A stretch of DNA of 64,000 nucleotides. Source: Boswellia sacra. Its lineage: Eukaryota; Streptophyta; Magnoliopsida; Sapindales; Burseraceae. Below the pieces are notes generated by a model. That model made no database searches and was not told the DNA's origin. It was given only the letters and a program-made list of their open reading frames with translations. Both the position numbers and the translations under genes were made by a program. Below, in pieces: positions 35,571-47,915 of the stretch. Positions within the stretch are counted from its first letter, which is position 1, and each line of letters begins with the position of its first letter. Location of the stretch: positions 157,049 through 221,048 of the forward strand of contig SNVD02005093.1 in the NCBI GenBank assembly GCA_013180625.2, given 5' to 3'.

Positions 35571-38500
35571 AATGAATTCTATCTGTGTCCACCAAGACAG
35601 CATCCTGCACATCTGGAAATTCAAGATCTCAACGTATTTCCTAACGACAGGAACGAAGAACAACACTAACTCAACTGTATTTGTTATCAAGTACATCGTG
35701 ACTGCAACCATATAGGGAGAAAAGTAAAATTCTCCAAGCCAGGTCTTGTATTGTGATGACAAGTATATTTGCTTCTAGAGTTAACATATAACACAGGAAG
35801 AGCAATTGTCCATATAACTGGAACAGCCAGCTTCAACACATATTTCTTCTTTTCAGAGTATTCCATTGTTTGTCTGGCTTTCCATGTAAAAGCGATGTCA
35901 AAAATTGCTGAAAGCCCCAACCACTTTCAGAATTAGACTCCAATATTTTCCATATGTTCATGTATGTGTATTTTGACATACATCCATGTATCCATGCATT
36001 TTAACTTTTATATCTAAGTATGTACACATGTTTGTAGATGAATATTTTTATGTGTCTATTGGCATGTGTAGATTTATAAGCATGTTCAATCTTTGCTGCC
36101 TGCCATGATACATGCATGAGGAAATAGCAAGAGCCATGTTGAAACCTGGCAATTATTTTTACTGTCAATGTCATAAAGAATACTAATATTTTCCTTGCAG
36201 CGGTTTCAACTATAGGCAAAATAATTGCACATGCCCACACCTTGTATCAGTTTCAGAAATGCAGATGTAACGAAGATGCTCAGAATGTCCTCAAATATTA
36301 CTGCATCAAATATTTGAAGTGGAGACCCCACATCATGAGAAGCCATAATAATCATTACCTGAAAAGACAATAAAATTTACTAACCAAAACAGCACATCTT
36401 TGACAAGAAATTAACACTTGGTACACCACTCAAATTTGGCTTAAAAATTAAAAAAAGAGGTAGAAACCTGAAGGGATAGAATAAAAAAGGTCCACATTCT
36501 ATCAAAGCTCCTAAAAATTTGCCAGAAAGAACGAATCTCTACCAAATTTTTCTTTCCTAGCCATTTTGGTTCATGGATTTCTTCTGTTGTAACCTGTGGG
36601 AATGAGAAAAATACGTCAAAGAAAAAGAAAACATTGTTGAGCAAATAGTTATGTTTGAGGAGTTTATCAGCCTTGCTTCTACAAATCAACTCATGAATCC
36701 AAATGCATTTATAGATCAATAAATTTGAGAATGTGTACTTTATTGGCTATGTGCCATTCATTTACCCCTTGTTCTTCATCTTCCTTGTCATTCAGTTCAT
36801 CATAGTTTGTCCATGTAGAATGGTCAGGTGTCAGCTTCTTGCCTTTTCTTTTCAAAAAGTCAAGCGATGTTTGAGCATTTTTAACCTTCCAATTATCTGC
36901 TAATTGTACATGAAAGAAGTCATGGTCTAGACGCATGGGCAAACCTATCTGGAAACAGTCTGGAGACCTGAAATTATAGTAACACTAAATCATTTCATGT
37001 TTAAATTTATCAAGATTATGAGTTGGCAGAAATTGACAAGACAATAAAATATTAAATAAAGAGTTTTATTTCAAACCAGAAAAACTTATTCAAATCATCA
37101 TAATTTCTCCATGTAGAATGGTCAGCTGTCCCGCTTTTGCTTTTCACAGTTTCCTTCAGTTTTTGATAAGAAAATGAGATACTCATAGAAAGAATTACAA
37201 AACAAGATGAGATTGCAGATGTGCCTCTACCTCATATATAACCCTGTATATAGGAGTAACCACATTATTAAGGAAAGACTCAAACCCTCCTCCATAAGCT
37301 GGCATCTTCTCCTCTGTGTTCATACTAATCCCACCAACTAAAATAGCATGTAATTCATATGCCATCTGAAAGCAAACAAAACAAAGAAATCAGACATATA
37401 TAGAAGGATAATGCTAATATTTTCTAGTGATTCTTGCTCCATATGAAGTTCAAATTTAGAAACTTAACCATATAACATATCGGTCGTGCTTTTATCATGG
37501 TATGCTTGCAACTACCAGCACACCAGTGTCTCAAACAACCAGAAGAAGTTTTAACCTGAATGTCAATTTTTCATCCATCATCCATGCAAGTTGACTATGC
37601 CAATAATTGAAGAAAAGATTTTCTATAATTTTCCTTCTGAATTTGTCAAACAGCAAGACCTCTATGTGCATTATTAGGGAAGAAACTCTGACCCTTGAAC
37701 CCTTAATGGAAGTCAGTAAAAGAAGAATCAAAAAACACATTCAATCACCACTTCTATCAATTGGACAAGGAGTTTCCTCTTAAGCTTTTGGCTAGGATAT
37801 TTCTTATATGCTTATATAGTTCTATAACGCAACCAAAAACATGGTGGTAAATAATAACTTCTATTCAAACAATCAATATTAACTTAGAATCAGTTATAAG
37901 CAAGTATATTTTCAACTTACATGGTGAAAAATGTAACAAAGACACTCTAGCATGAACCGCAAGTTTGCAACCTCCCCCCATATAAGAAGGTAAAGCCCTA
38001 TAAACAAAATTTTATATTGTTGGGCATCCTGTTTCAATACAGGCAACCTGCAAAGACAAAAAATTTAATAACCATATCTTAAGGAAAAGAACCAGAAAAT
38101 CAAAAGAAATCTTTCACAATCTTTTAACAAGAAAGAATTATATAATAAAATTAACCCTTGCAATAAATAGATAGGAAGATATTAATGTTCTTTTGTCATA
38201 ACAAAAGACAAAAAGATTTGTCCAACAAGAATGACTACAGATATGAAGAGGGAAATAATGCATTTTTTGTTAACTAGCTGCAAATTGTAATATTCCCTTA
38301 CCGAATGCTTTTTTTTCTCCCCAAAAATTTGCACCAATTTGTATAGTTTTTGAAGAACTTTTTCATCAGTTCATCCAAAGCACCATCCCCTAACTGAATC
38401 ATAAAGAGAAAAATTTCAAATCAAATGGTAACTATAAGCCTAAGAAAAAAGTAAACAATCAGATAACTAGAGAACCTTTGCGAATGGTAACTGTTTATGG

Positions 38501-40487
38501 GATTGCCGAATGTGGACGTTAGCAAGGAGTAGGATTAGATGCTCCCTCTGGTTAGCGACATTTCCTTCCTAGTTGAAAACCAATAATATGATTGCCTCCA
38601 CTACTTAATGTCTCAAATTAATCACCAAGAGGCACTATTTTATACACAAAATAACTCTAATTTCATATAAGCAGTGACACTATATGAAACTGTACAGAAA
38701 AGGGGAAAAAAAGAAAATTATTATTGTTGGTTTAGGATGATCACCTGAAACCCAAAGCAATACTGAGGAAATTCAAACAAATCTATAAAAGAACCAGATT
38801 TTTGAAAGTCTAGGGCTGAAGGCAAACCACGAGTATAGCGGACAGCTGCAATTCTAGCCTTAATCTGTATCAATTAAGTAGCTATTCAACAAACTATTAA
38901 GCATCAAGCATGGTGCAGCAGAATAAAACAATGTGACATGTAAATTTAACCATACACAAAATGGAACTTAAACATATAAAATAAAATCCACTAGCATGTA
39001 CTAGTTAACCAAACTCTAGAGCCTAAGAGGGGCTTAGCAACTAAAGGAAGTTTGCATCTATTTTCTTTTATTTTTGAAGAAGAAAAGAATTTGATGTCCT
39101 ACGGGAATGAGTCAGTCTCAAGGAAGAAGATATCAAGAATATGGACCAGACCTTAAGAAACTGCAGAATTGCATGCTGAATACCTCCATGATCAAGTGGA
39201 AGAATGTTATATGGTACATAGAACTGTGGTTTTGCTTGACTTGCATCTCCACTGGCAAGGGCCTAACAAAGAAGACAAAGAAATAATGAGAAATTAGGAT
39301 ACAGTAGCGAAGTTCTAAAACACTATCATTTCCACAAAAAGAGATCAAATAGAACCTGAGGATCAGATTGGTTTTTCATGGTCGTCAATACTTGATCAGC
39401 ATAGAAGCAATCCTACGTGCCATTGTCAATTTCTCTCTGGACTCATTGAAATGTAACCCCCACAAATTAAATTGAACGAAAGAAGGTAAATGTGTAGCTA
39501 AGTAAAAATTCAGTTGAACTTAACAATGATGGAAAGTTAAACATAATAAACACAAATACCTTTCTTCTAAGTCCAATACTCCACTTTTTCTTAAAATATA
39601 GTCCTCATATGATCAATAAACACGTTTCAGTTCACGTATATCAGTAGTTTCCTTTCGTCTGCTTATGGTAGTTTCTTCATCCTGTAAGTCATTGAAGCCA
39701 ATGAAGAAAAGAAACTTCAAAATGGGATTTTACATACTACGACTGTAACTATGACATAAAAAAAAGATGGAAGAATCCAACAAATAACTAAATATACCAT
39801 AGTGCCTTTTGCAGATTAAGGTGTCAAAGTATGAAGCAATACAGCATTACTTATCAACAACAAGAATTTTATTTTTATTTAGATTGTTTTCAAGTGCATA
39901 GACCCCAACATTGAGTCATTCCAAAAATAGCTAGAACTAGATAGTATGATATCTGTGTGAGGAAGCAACTGAAGACCTGAAGATTGGGAAGGGGGAATCA
40001 ATGCATGAAGGAGTAAATTTTATTTTATATATATGAATTAATTATCACCTATTCAAGCCGCTGTAGAAGAGAAGTTTTGAATTGTCGAACACCCCTCCCA
40101 GTTGAATTTTGGTCCATATAATGGGCTATCGCAAAAGCATGAAATCGGCCAGTGCAAGAACCAATAGTATAGTAGAATGTGAGCTTCAATTTCATTAATG
40201 GTACGACATGACATTCTTGAAATCTAAATACAACCATTTAGACTTTATTTTGGTATGAAATAAAATGAAAACTTATAGAGATAAGCAATTCGAGGCTCCT
40301 GGGTTTCAATCAAATTGGCAACATGAAGGAACATTTGGATTTCAGAAGCCAGAGTGGGAGGAAGTCGCTCACTGTCAAAGGGTTGAGGTTGGTGAGCAGA
40401 TATTGAAGATAAGGTGGAGGTGGAGGCCTCAGCCTGATCAGTGAGGTGGTCATCAAGAAGCTCCACAGGAACAATTTCATGAGCCAT
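35571..40487 (-). pseudogene. Captured 5' half of a callose synthase (GSL) gene
   Basis: Callose synthases make beta-1,3-glucan at the plasma membrane. About 14 exons are recognisable in order: ATG at 40487 (MAHEIVPVELLDDHL, FLHVANLIETQEPRIAYL); about 40158-40066 (GRGVRQFKTSLLQRLE); about 39678-39555; 39265-39155 (YVPYNILPLD); 38872-38743; 38562-38478 (NVANQREHLILLLANVHIR); 38395-38302; 38048-37920 (LYLLIWGEVANLRF); 37370-37232; 37140-37075; 36968-36780 (DCFQIGLPMRLDHDFF); 36596-36472 (VEIRSFWQIFRSFDRMWTFF); 36358-36242; and 35910-35571 (YVLKLAVPVIWTIALPVLY). This is the N-terminal (FKS1-type) region. The catalytic domain is absent. Stops after QRLE and after KRVY and a one-base shift near 35757 disable it. 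The GSL isoform is not assignable. Confidence 0.88.
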
Positions 40488-40840
40488 TATATTGTATTTT
40501 TGAAGTGAAGAAAGTGATGAGAAACAGAGATAGAGTTATATATAACAAATGTGTTGTTTGCTTTGAAATGAGTTTGGTTTGGTAACATAAGAAGATGACG
40601 AGATCAGGAACAAGCAAGTCAAGTCAGAACTGTAAAATCATACCTGAAAGACGAAGAAAGCGAAGCACCAAAAATGAAGACGAAGAAAGTGAATGATGCG
40701 ATGACGATGACTGGGTTTTTGTGAGTGCTACAAGTTTGACAAGCACCGAAGATGAAGACGAAGTGAGATGGAGTGTGTTAAGAGGCGATGATGATCGATA
40801 GGATCTAGGGTTTGAAAATTTTTTGTTTTATATTAACTAA

Positions 40841-40872
40841 TATGTGTCACAATTAAAAAATTGTGACACATA
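40841..40872. repeat. Inverted repeat in the CACTA right subterminal zone
   Basis: Arms TATGTGTCACAATT and AATTGTGACACATA are perfect over 14 bp with a 4-base A spacer. Each arm contains the subterminal motif TGTGTCAC. Confidence 0.9.
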
Positions 40873-40999
40873 AAACTTAATCCACTTTTTGTGTATTGTG
40901 ACACATATGGGTTTGATTGAATTTAGAGTTATCATACGTGTCATTCTCTTGAGAACCGACATAAAATTAGTGACACAAAAACTCTAATTTCTTGTAGTG

Positions 41000-41158
41000 A
41001 TAGTTTAATTGGCATGTGAGCATAAAAGGATTATGAATGTTATGTTTATGAATCTATGGTCTGTTCCTAGTGTTTTTAACTTTTGATACATGGGTAATGG
41101 GTAATTTGTCTTTGTAATGGCATTGAATTTTTTATCTTAAAATTTTTTTGCTAAGTAA
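41000..41158. other. Short host segment between two transposons
   Basis: ATA target duplication (41000-41002) of the CACTA element, then AT-rich DNA ending in AGTAA (41154-41158), the left target duplication of the solo LTR. Confidence 0.6.
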
Positions 41159-42946
41159 TGTTGACCCAGGTATGGCAACCCAAGAGGAGAGGTGAATTGA
41201 GTTTTTATTTATAAAAATGGATTTAGAAAACTTTTCTTGAAAGATTAAAATTAGTTTACTCTTTCTTTTAGAATGAAGGTGAAGAAGATGAAATTAGAAG
41301 TTATCAAATATGTAATCAAGAGAATAATAATAATGAACAATCACAAGTGCAAGTAAATGTAAAGAGTATAGGATAGAAGAGAGTGCAAACTCGATGTACG
41401 TGGTTCGGCAAACCTTGCCTACGTCCACGGGCTCCTAGCTCCACGAGCTAAGCTTTCCACTAAGTTGTAGAAATCTTTACAACTTGCTTGATGAACAACC
41501 TCACCAAGACTTTTTCTTCCAACTCTTGATAACACCACACCAAGAGTTCTTCTTGATGAACAACCTCACCAAGGCAACTTCCTTCAACTCTTGATAACAC
41601 CACACCAAGACTTCTTCTTGATGAACAACCTCAACAAGGCAACTTCCTTTAACTCTTGATAACACCACACCAAGAGTTGTTCTTATGAACAACCTCATCA
41701 AGGAAAGAGTTCTCTCAAGGATAACTTTTATCCTTTACAAGAAGATCTCACTCTCCCCACAATACAAGAACAAAGTAAATTTTTACAATAAAAGTACAAC
41801 TCTCTTCAAAGAGTAGATAAAGAATATAAAACTCTCTAGACTTGATATATCTCTTGTTTTTTTGCTTGATAAAATGCTTCTCTTGCTCTTTTCTCTTTTC
41901 TTACTGAATGCATGGGAGAAGGGCTCCTTTTATAGGCAAATAGGATGAACTTAATCAAGTGAAGACACCATCTCCAAATGTTTTACCCACCATAAAAACC
42001 ATAATCTTGTCTGCCATTTTTGTCAATGTTCCGTTTGAAGTTTGAAAATCTGAAAAACATAAAAGATTTTCAAATTTTAATAAGCTTTCCAACACATCAA
42101 GAATCAAGTCATTTTGATATCTGTAGCTCAATATATGGCCAAAACACCATTCGGTGCTCATGTGACTTGATTTTTCTTTCTTGTGTCAGTCCACCAAATT
42201 GAATGATAATTCTATCAGCCTTCCGTTTGAAATTTTAATTTCTTCAAAACATAAAAGATCTGCATATTTGAATAAGCTTTCCAAAACAATAAGAATAAAA
42301 GCATTTGGTTATCTCTATCTTAAGATATGGCCAAAACACCATTCGGTGCTCATGTAAGTTGATTTTTCTTCTCTGTGTCAGTCCACCAAATTGCATGTCA
42401 ATTATGTCAGCCTTCCATTTGAAATTTGAATTTCTTTAAAACATATGAAATGTGCCTCATTAAGTCCTATTTCCAATTCTGTAAGAATCAAGTTATTTTG
42501 AGTTTTCTAGCTCAAGATATGTCCAAAAGAGTATTCAGTGCTCATGTCAGCTGCTTCCATTTGTCTTTCAAATTGCATGATGATTTGGACAACCTTACAC
42601 TTGAAATTTGAATTTCTTTAAAACATATGAAATGTTATAAATTGAGTAAGCTTTCCAAAGGCTTAAGAATTACGTCATTTGGACATCTGTAGAGAATTAT
42701 ATGACCAATTGATTGAATATTGCTCATGTGTCACATTCCTTGAATCAAACCTTGTTCTTAAACTTTGGTCCCTTTAACATGTAGTCTTCTCCTTAGCTTC
42801 AACACTTCATTTTAATAAGCCTCTTCTTGATTTTACAAATATTTCATTAAATCTTATTCTTGCACATAAATAAACATATTAGTAAAACCTTATGAATCAA
42901 TGTGTATTGTTATCATCAAAATTATCATGTAGCCTTAGGGCTAACA
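41159..42946 (-). mobile_element. Solo LTR of the 635-7814 Copia family
   Basis: Starts TGTTGACCCAGG and ends GGGCTAACA like the LTRs at 635 and 5894, in the same orientation. It is flanked by a perfect 5-bp target duplication AGTAA (41154-41158 and 42947-42951). There is no internal region, so it arose by LTR-LTR recombination. The minisatellite (about 41480-41700) has 4 units, and the 191-bp array (near 42027, 42220, 42413 and 42600) is kept, as is the TATA box (41926-41936). ORFs within it are not genes. Confidence 0.95.
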
Positions 42947-42951
42947 AGTAA

Positions 42952-43533
42952 TATCTTAATTGATGTGAACTCTAGTAGGTCATAAAAAAATTAGGATTTT
43001 ACTAAAACTTCAAGGTTGTCCTCTTTTTTCTCGTATTACTTATGGGATGCATGATTACTATAGATTTTAGGATTGGATTTCTTATATAATCTAATAAATC
43101 AATCATTTATTCGTTTTGGAGTAAATTTATTGGTTCCACCATTAAGCAGGATGTTGGTTGTCGAATTAAAATGCCCTTTTAATGCATCAGGAAAATCCTT
43201 TCATAACTGATACACTTCAAGAGTTATTTAGCATATTACACAAATATAAGTTTAGCATCAACCATTGTGCCCATATATGGCATGTGAGACGACGCTACCT
43301 CTCCCAATTAACTCCCCATCAATTGATCTACAAATCCATGCCCTATATATGCCTTTTTTTTTTTTTTGCCAGAAATGTGGTAAAAAAATCATAATTTTAG
43401 ATCGTCATGACAAATATCAATCAGCCTCCTAAATTATTCAAAAGCTTTTCAAGTCCTCAATGTCTTAGACTTTTTAATTTAACCTAGCAATGCAGTCGTC
43501 CATATTTTTTTGAGTTTTTTAGTTTAGTCCCTA
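42952..43533. other. Intergenic stretch, no gene seen
   Basis: AT-rich DNA with a poly-T tract near 43352-43367. Nothing recognisable. Confidence 0.4.
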
Positions 43534-43860
43534 TTGCCTGCTAAGTTAACTAAGACTATGAGAATCATGGGACTGCTTTCAAAAAAACACTTAAATTTTT
43601 ATGAATACCATCATCCTAACAGGATTCTCATTCTTTCAAATTTTCATTCTTATAAAGGGATTCTTAAATGGGTTGAAAGCTTAGAACAATACTTCTATGA
43701 TGTGGATCTTCCAGAAGATATAATGGTTGATTGTGGAGCAGCCAAACTACAAGTATTTGATTTTGAATGCTGAATAGTTAAGTACAAATATGCATGAAAC
43801 ATGGGACTAACAACATGGCATGAGATGAAATGCATGGTAAGAGAGTTTTCTATTATCATA
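43534..43860 (+). pseudogene. Gypsy gag fragment
   Basis: ILKWVESLEQYFYDVDLPED and the following AAKLQ, then TTWHEMKCMVREF after a stop, match the capsid region of Ty3/Gypsy gag (the W-hydrophobic-E-x-x-F pattern and the TWxEMK motif). Only this part of the element is visible, and stops break it. It lies about 270 bp before the gypsy LTR at 44127, but their relation is unclear. Confidence 0.55.
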
Positions 43861-44126
43861 TGAGAATTGGAGACATGTGCCCAGAAGAAGAAAGCCTCAA
43901 ACCTATAAGCATCAAAGAATGGTAAGTTACCAATCTCAAAATTAAGAGTCCCGTGGCATAAGAGTGAATAATAGCACAAATAGACCATGTGATGAAATAT
44001 AGAGTAGAAATCATAGAAGTGCTTTTACCCTTGCTCAATGACCTTCACCTTACACATCATCTCAACCAACATATGAGAGTTGTGAGATTCCTCCTAATAC
44101 TACCTCAAAACCTTGTGAGCATATGC

Positions 44127-46766
44127 TGTAATATCCTAAATTTTACTAATGACTACGATATTATTATGTTACAATATATATATGAGTTAATGTGTATGTG
44201 TTGTGTCTAAGTATTATTGTAATAAATAAAGATTACGGATGAGATTGAAAGATTAAGGAAGTTAGGGCTTAAAATGAATTTTACCCATACATCCTCATAT
44301 ATATAAAAGGAGAGTGCACCTCTAGAAGATTCATTATTTGTTTTCCATACCTCAAAGGCTCTAGCAGTTTCTCCCACTCTTTTGTCTCTAGTTTCCCAAG
44401 AAAGCAAGAAGACAAAGGAAGTGAAAGGTAACACTTACCTTTTTCTTCTAGTTCTAGCTTTAGAATATGAAAATTGATAGGAATTTTTGTGGTTTAAAGT
44501 GTTTACACACACACACACACAAACTTATTAGGAAAGATGAATTAGAGTGAGTTATAGAAAAAAAAAATAGGAACATTGGATGAAGAAAGCTAGTTATAAA
44601 TGAGGTTTGCGTTTAAAGTCTCTAGGGTCTTCACACTAAGCAGTCTAGAGTTTGAAAATTCCTAGAAGTTCTAGGGTTGGTTTCTCACTTTGAAATTTTT
44701 ACATACTAAATTAGACATGTATAGGAGTATTTATAATTTTGAATCAACAAAAATTCGAAGCATATGAATTTTGGTGAATTTTTTAATTTCTAACACGAAA
44801 TTTAGGGTTCCCCTATCTTAAAACGGAGGATGGGGAATGAATTTTATTTGAAGGGTCAAATCTTCATAAAAAAAATCTGCTTTTTGGTATGTAAAACCTT
44901 GAACATGTTTTCTTTTAGACTGAAATTTTTCGTGGACTTTTGAAGATTTGAATGAATTGTTGTGATTTTTCAAAAGTGGGTTGATAAAACTGAGAATTTT
45001 AACTTTTAGAACAGAGCAAGTGAAATAAATTGCTTTTAGACAACCAAAACCCCTTAAAAAGTTATGATTTTGGGTATGATTAATCTTACATGTCTTTTAT
45101 ATTAGACTGTAAAATTTTGTATTAATTTGATCATAATTGGAAATTCTATAAATTCCTATAGTCCTACTGCTCAGTGAAAAGAATACATTGATAGAAATGT
45201 TAAAGTAACGAACTAAGTGAATTTGAGAGGGAATATAACCTCATTTTGTTCTGAAAATTTAAATGAGACATGTAACATGTGGATAAATAACATCTACAAA
45301 GTTGTATAGATTTTACGACAGGTAATTACCTCCTTGAAGTCATCTAAGTGTTGATAGAAATTAAGCATAAAAAGGGAATTATTTACCATTGTGGTATGAT
45401 GTCCCTTAAAGAATTTTGTTATGTTTTTAGGTCAAACTCAAGATTCAACAGCGGAACTTTATTATAAGGTAAGTAAGCTAACTTGTTCTGAGGGCAAAAT
45501 GAATTTATCGATTGTGTTAGGTACTATGTTGTGTTATATGATTCATATTGAATATTGATGCTATGTTAAGTAATTTTGTTGATGACTGTTATGGATGGAA
45601 TAACTTGATTGTGAGTTACATTATGAGCTCGAAATGCGAGGGCATGATTGAATTGTAATGTGTTGTGGAAATGGATAGCATGTTTATGGACCTTAGGGAC
45701 TATAAAATCAGAATGTTTAAACTTATACATGGGGGCCACCTCTAAAAATTGTGTGGAGGCCACAAAGTGCCACACATAATATAAAGTACCACATGTGATA
45801 TTGTGATTGAATGATTGAGGGAAGATCCAAACCATGTATTTCCTTGTGTAGGATTCACTAGCATGAGCCCGATATCACCCGGATTGTCGGATTAGCCTTA
45901 AATATGTGATATTATGAGATGTGTGTGTCCCTAAGGTTATGCTGAAATGAGATAGCTCATATGTGTATGATGATGTGAATGGCTTGAGAAAAGCATGTAC
46001 AAAACAAGATATGTGCTTATGAGTGTGTATGAGAATGTAAATGACTTGAGAATGTCATGCATGAAATATGATTAGAAATGGTGCAGATATGTATGTGATA
46101 AAAAGGAGATAAAATTTTAGGCCTAAACACAGAATTGGCACAAGAGCGCTAGTGTTGTTGCGCAAGAGCATAACCTTAGCAGACCTAAAGATTTTGGGGC
46201 AAAAATTTGGCTCAGGCGTGCCACCCCTTTGGCGCAAGAGTGTCATTCTGAAATATAGAAAATGTTCGAAACTAGAAACTTAATGCCGTCGCGCAAGTTC
46301 CTTCAAGCAGGAGCGCAACTCCTATACTTTGAATACTGTTTCTGACTTCCTTAACAAATTATTTATTTCTTGTGTAATAAGAAATGAACAGTAATTGTAT
46401 CTTGAAATTATTATTACTGTTAATTGACTACTGCAGTGCTTTCATTTAACTTACTTACTGAGTTACACTCATTAGATTTATTGTGTGCCTCAGAAGATCG
46501 ATAGTTGTACTGAGCGATGGAAGAGTTTTGGTAGGACAATGACGGAGTTCCCATGGCAATCACGGGCCACTAGAACCTTATTTTTGTAACTATTCCTTAT
46601 TAGAATATTTTTTATTATTATATATGTGTAAAGATCTACTATGGTTGTGGATTGGAACTCTGGTTTTTTGAAATAAAATTTATTTTTTCGAGGTGAATAT
46701 TTTAGTTACTGTTCTAAATAACTGTTTGTAGTTGCACTCTAAATCTATAAGATTTGGGGTGTGACA
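44127..46766 (+). repeat. Large gypsy LTR (about 2.64 kb), probably solo
   Basis: TGTAATATCCTAAATTTT at the start and GATTTGGGGTGTGACA at the end are characteristic of Del/Tekay-type gypsy LTRs. A TATA box TATATAAAAG lies at 44300-44309, followed by a leader-like stretch. The phrase ATATCACCCGGATTGTCGG near 45880 is also usual for this type. Flanking pentamers (TATGC and AATAC) match at only three of five positions, so insertion as a simple solo LTR is not proven. No second LTR is in the window. A short (AC)n tract is at about 44504-44521. Confidence 0.65.
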
Positions 46767-47915
46767 AATACAAGGTATCAAGTGTGAATTTATTGAAGAA
46801 AAGGTTTCAAATGCAAGAGAAGATATAGAGAATGATCTCATTGTAGACTCTTGTGAGCACAATAATGCACATACGATTGATATTGGAAGTGAACTTTAAA
46901 ATAGCAATGAAAATTTGAAACTAAAGGAGTTGAAGACGTCAAAAATGAATTAAATTCTATTGAGGTAGAGCCTATGGGTGAACTTGACTCTACAGTTAAA
47001 GGTTTCAATGTTAAGAGCATCTTATTGAAGTTGTGTCTATGGTTGAAGAAGATTCTTTTGTGACTCCTAGACCATCTCATGAAGAAATTATTTCTAAAGT
47101 AGGGGTTGAAGTTGATTTATTAGGAGTGTTTAATGTGTTGGATTAATGCTCTAGCCAAGGTGTTTTCTCGTCTCTTTGAAATCTTTTATGGTGATTGTTT
47201 TGCTCTTCACCAACATCCAAGACGACCAATGATACTTTGGCAAACTTCCATCTGTTTGTGCCTATACTTTTTAACTACCTTGAAGTGAAAAATTGGATTG
47301 ATGACTTGCCTATGTTTCTGCAAGATAAGGCATGGTGCTTCAATGTATTTTGGCAACATCTGCCTTGACAGAAATTCCTAAAGTCTTTTCCTAATTGACA
47401 CAGATTGCCTATATGTTAGGATTTATTTTTCCTATTTATCTCTACGCTGGATAGACTAATATAAATATTGTTCTTTCATTAGTTTTGTCTCAGACTTTGA
47501 TTAATGATACTATTATTTGGTTTAAGTAGATAGATATTGGTTTTGTGTTGTTTCTTAGATTTTGTATTTGCTAATGATAGGTTTTCAGTCAATTTTACAT
47601 TAGTCTTACAACCTAGCGATGTCAAATATATTAACCAAAATATAATTGTTTCAATCTTCAATTAACATGAAATAACTTAAATTACCAAATGTATCTTAGT
47701 TTTGATTGAGGGGAGAGTTCCCAACACTCTAATGATCTCGAATAATTAATAATTAGATTTATATTTTTTCAAAGCCCTGATTGATGATTGAAATGAGTTA
47801 CAGATGTTGCAGAAGTAGTTAATGACTGGAATACATTGGTGAGGAGTAAAACTCAAGTAAATTTCAAGTTCAAGATCTTCTTTTACTATCTCTATGTATC
47901 ATTTCAAACATGGTA
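46767..47915. other. Degraded retroelement-like DNA, no intact gene
   Basis: Broken plus-strand open stretches (for example VEEDSFVTPRPSHEEIISKV near 47040-47100 and FNYLEVKNWIDDLPMFLQDK near 47270-47330) read like remnants of a long polyprotein. I do not recognise a domain. About 47790-47965 resembles 48515-48895, inside the HSP70 segmental duplication. Confidence 0.35.

Larger units (their letters stand above)
34571..40999. mobile_element. CACTA transposon carrying half a callose synthase gene
   Basis: The right end TTTCTTGTAGTG at 40999 is followed by ATA. The left end ACTACAACAAAAAAGG at 34571 is preceded by ATA (34568-34570), so the leading C of CACTA is mutated or lost. Both subterminal zones are dense in TGTGTC/GACACA motifs: left 34600-35160, right 40830-40990. 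The right one includes a perfect 14-bp-arm inverted repeat at 40841-40872. The interior, 35571-40487, is an intron-containing callose synthase gene fragment. No transposase was recognised, so it is a non-autonomous Pack-CACTA. Confidence 0.85.
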
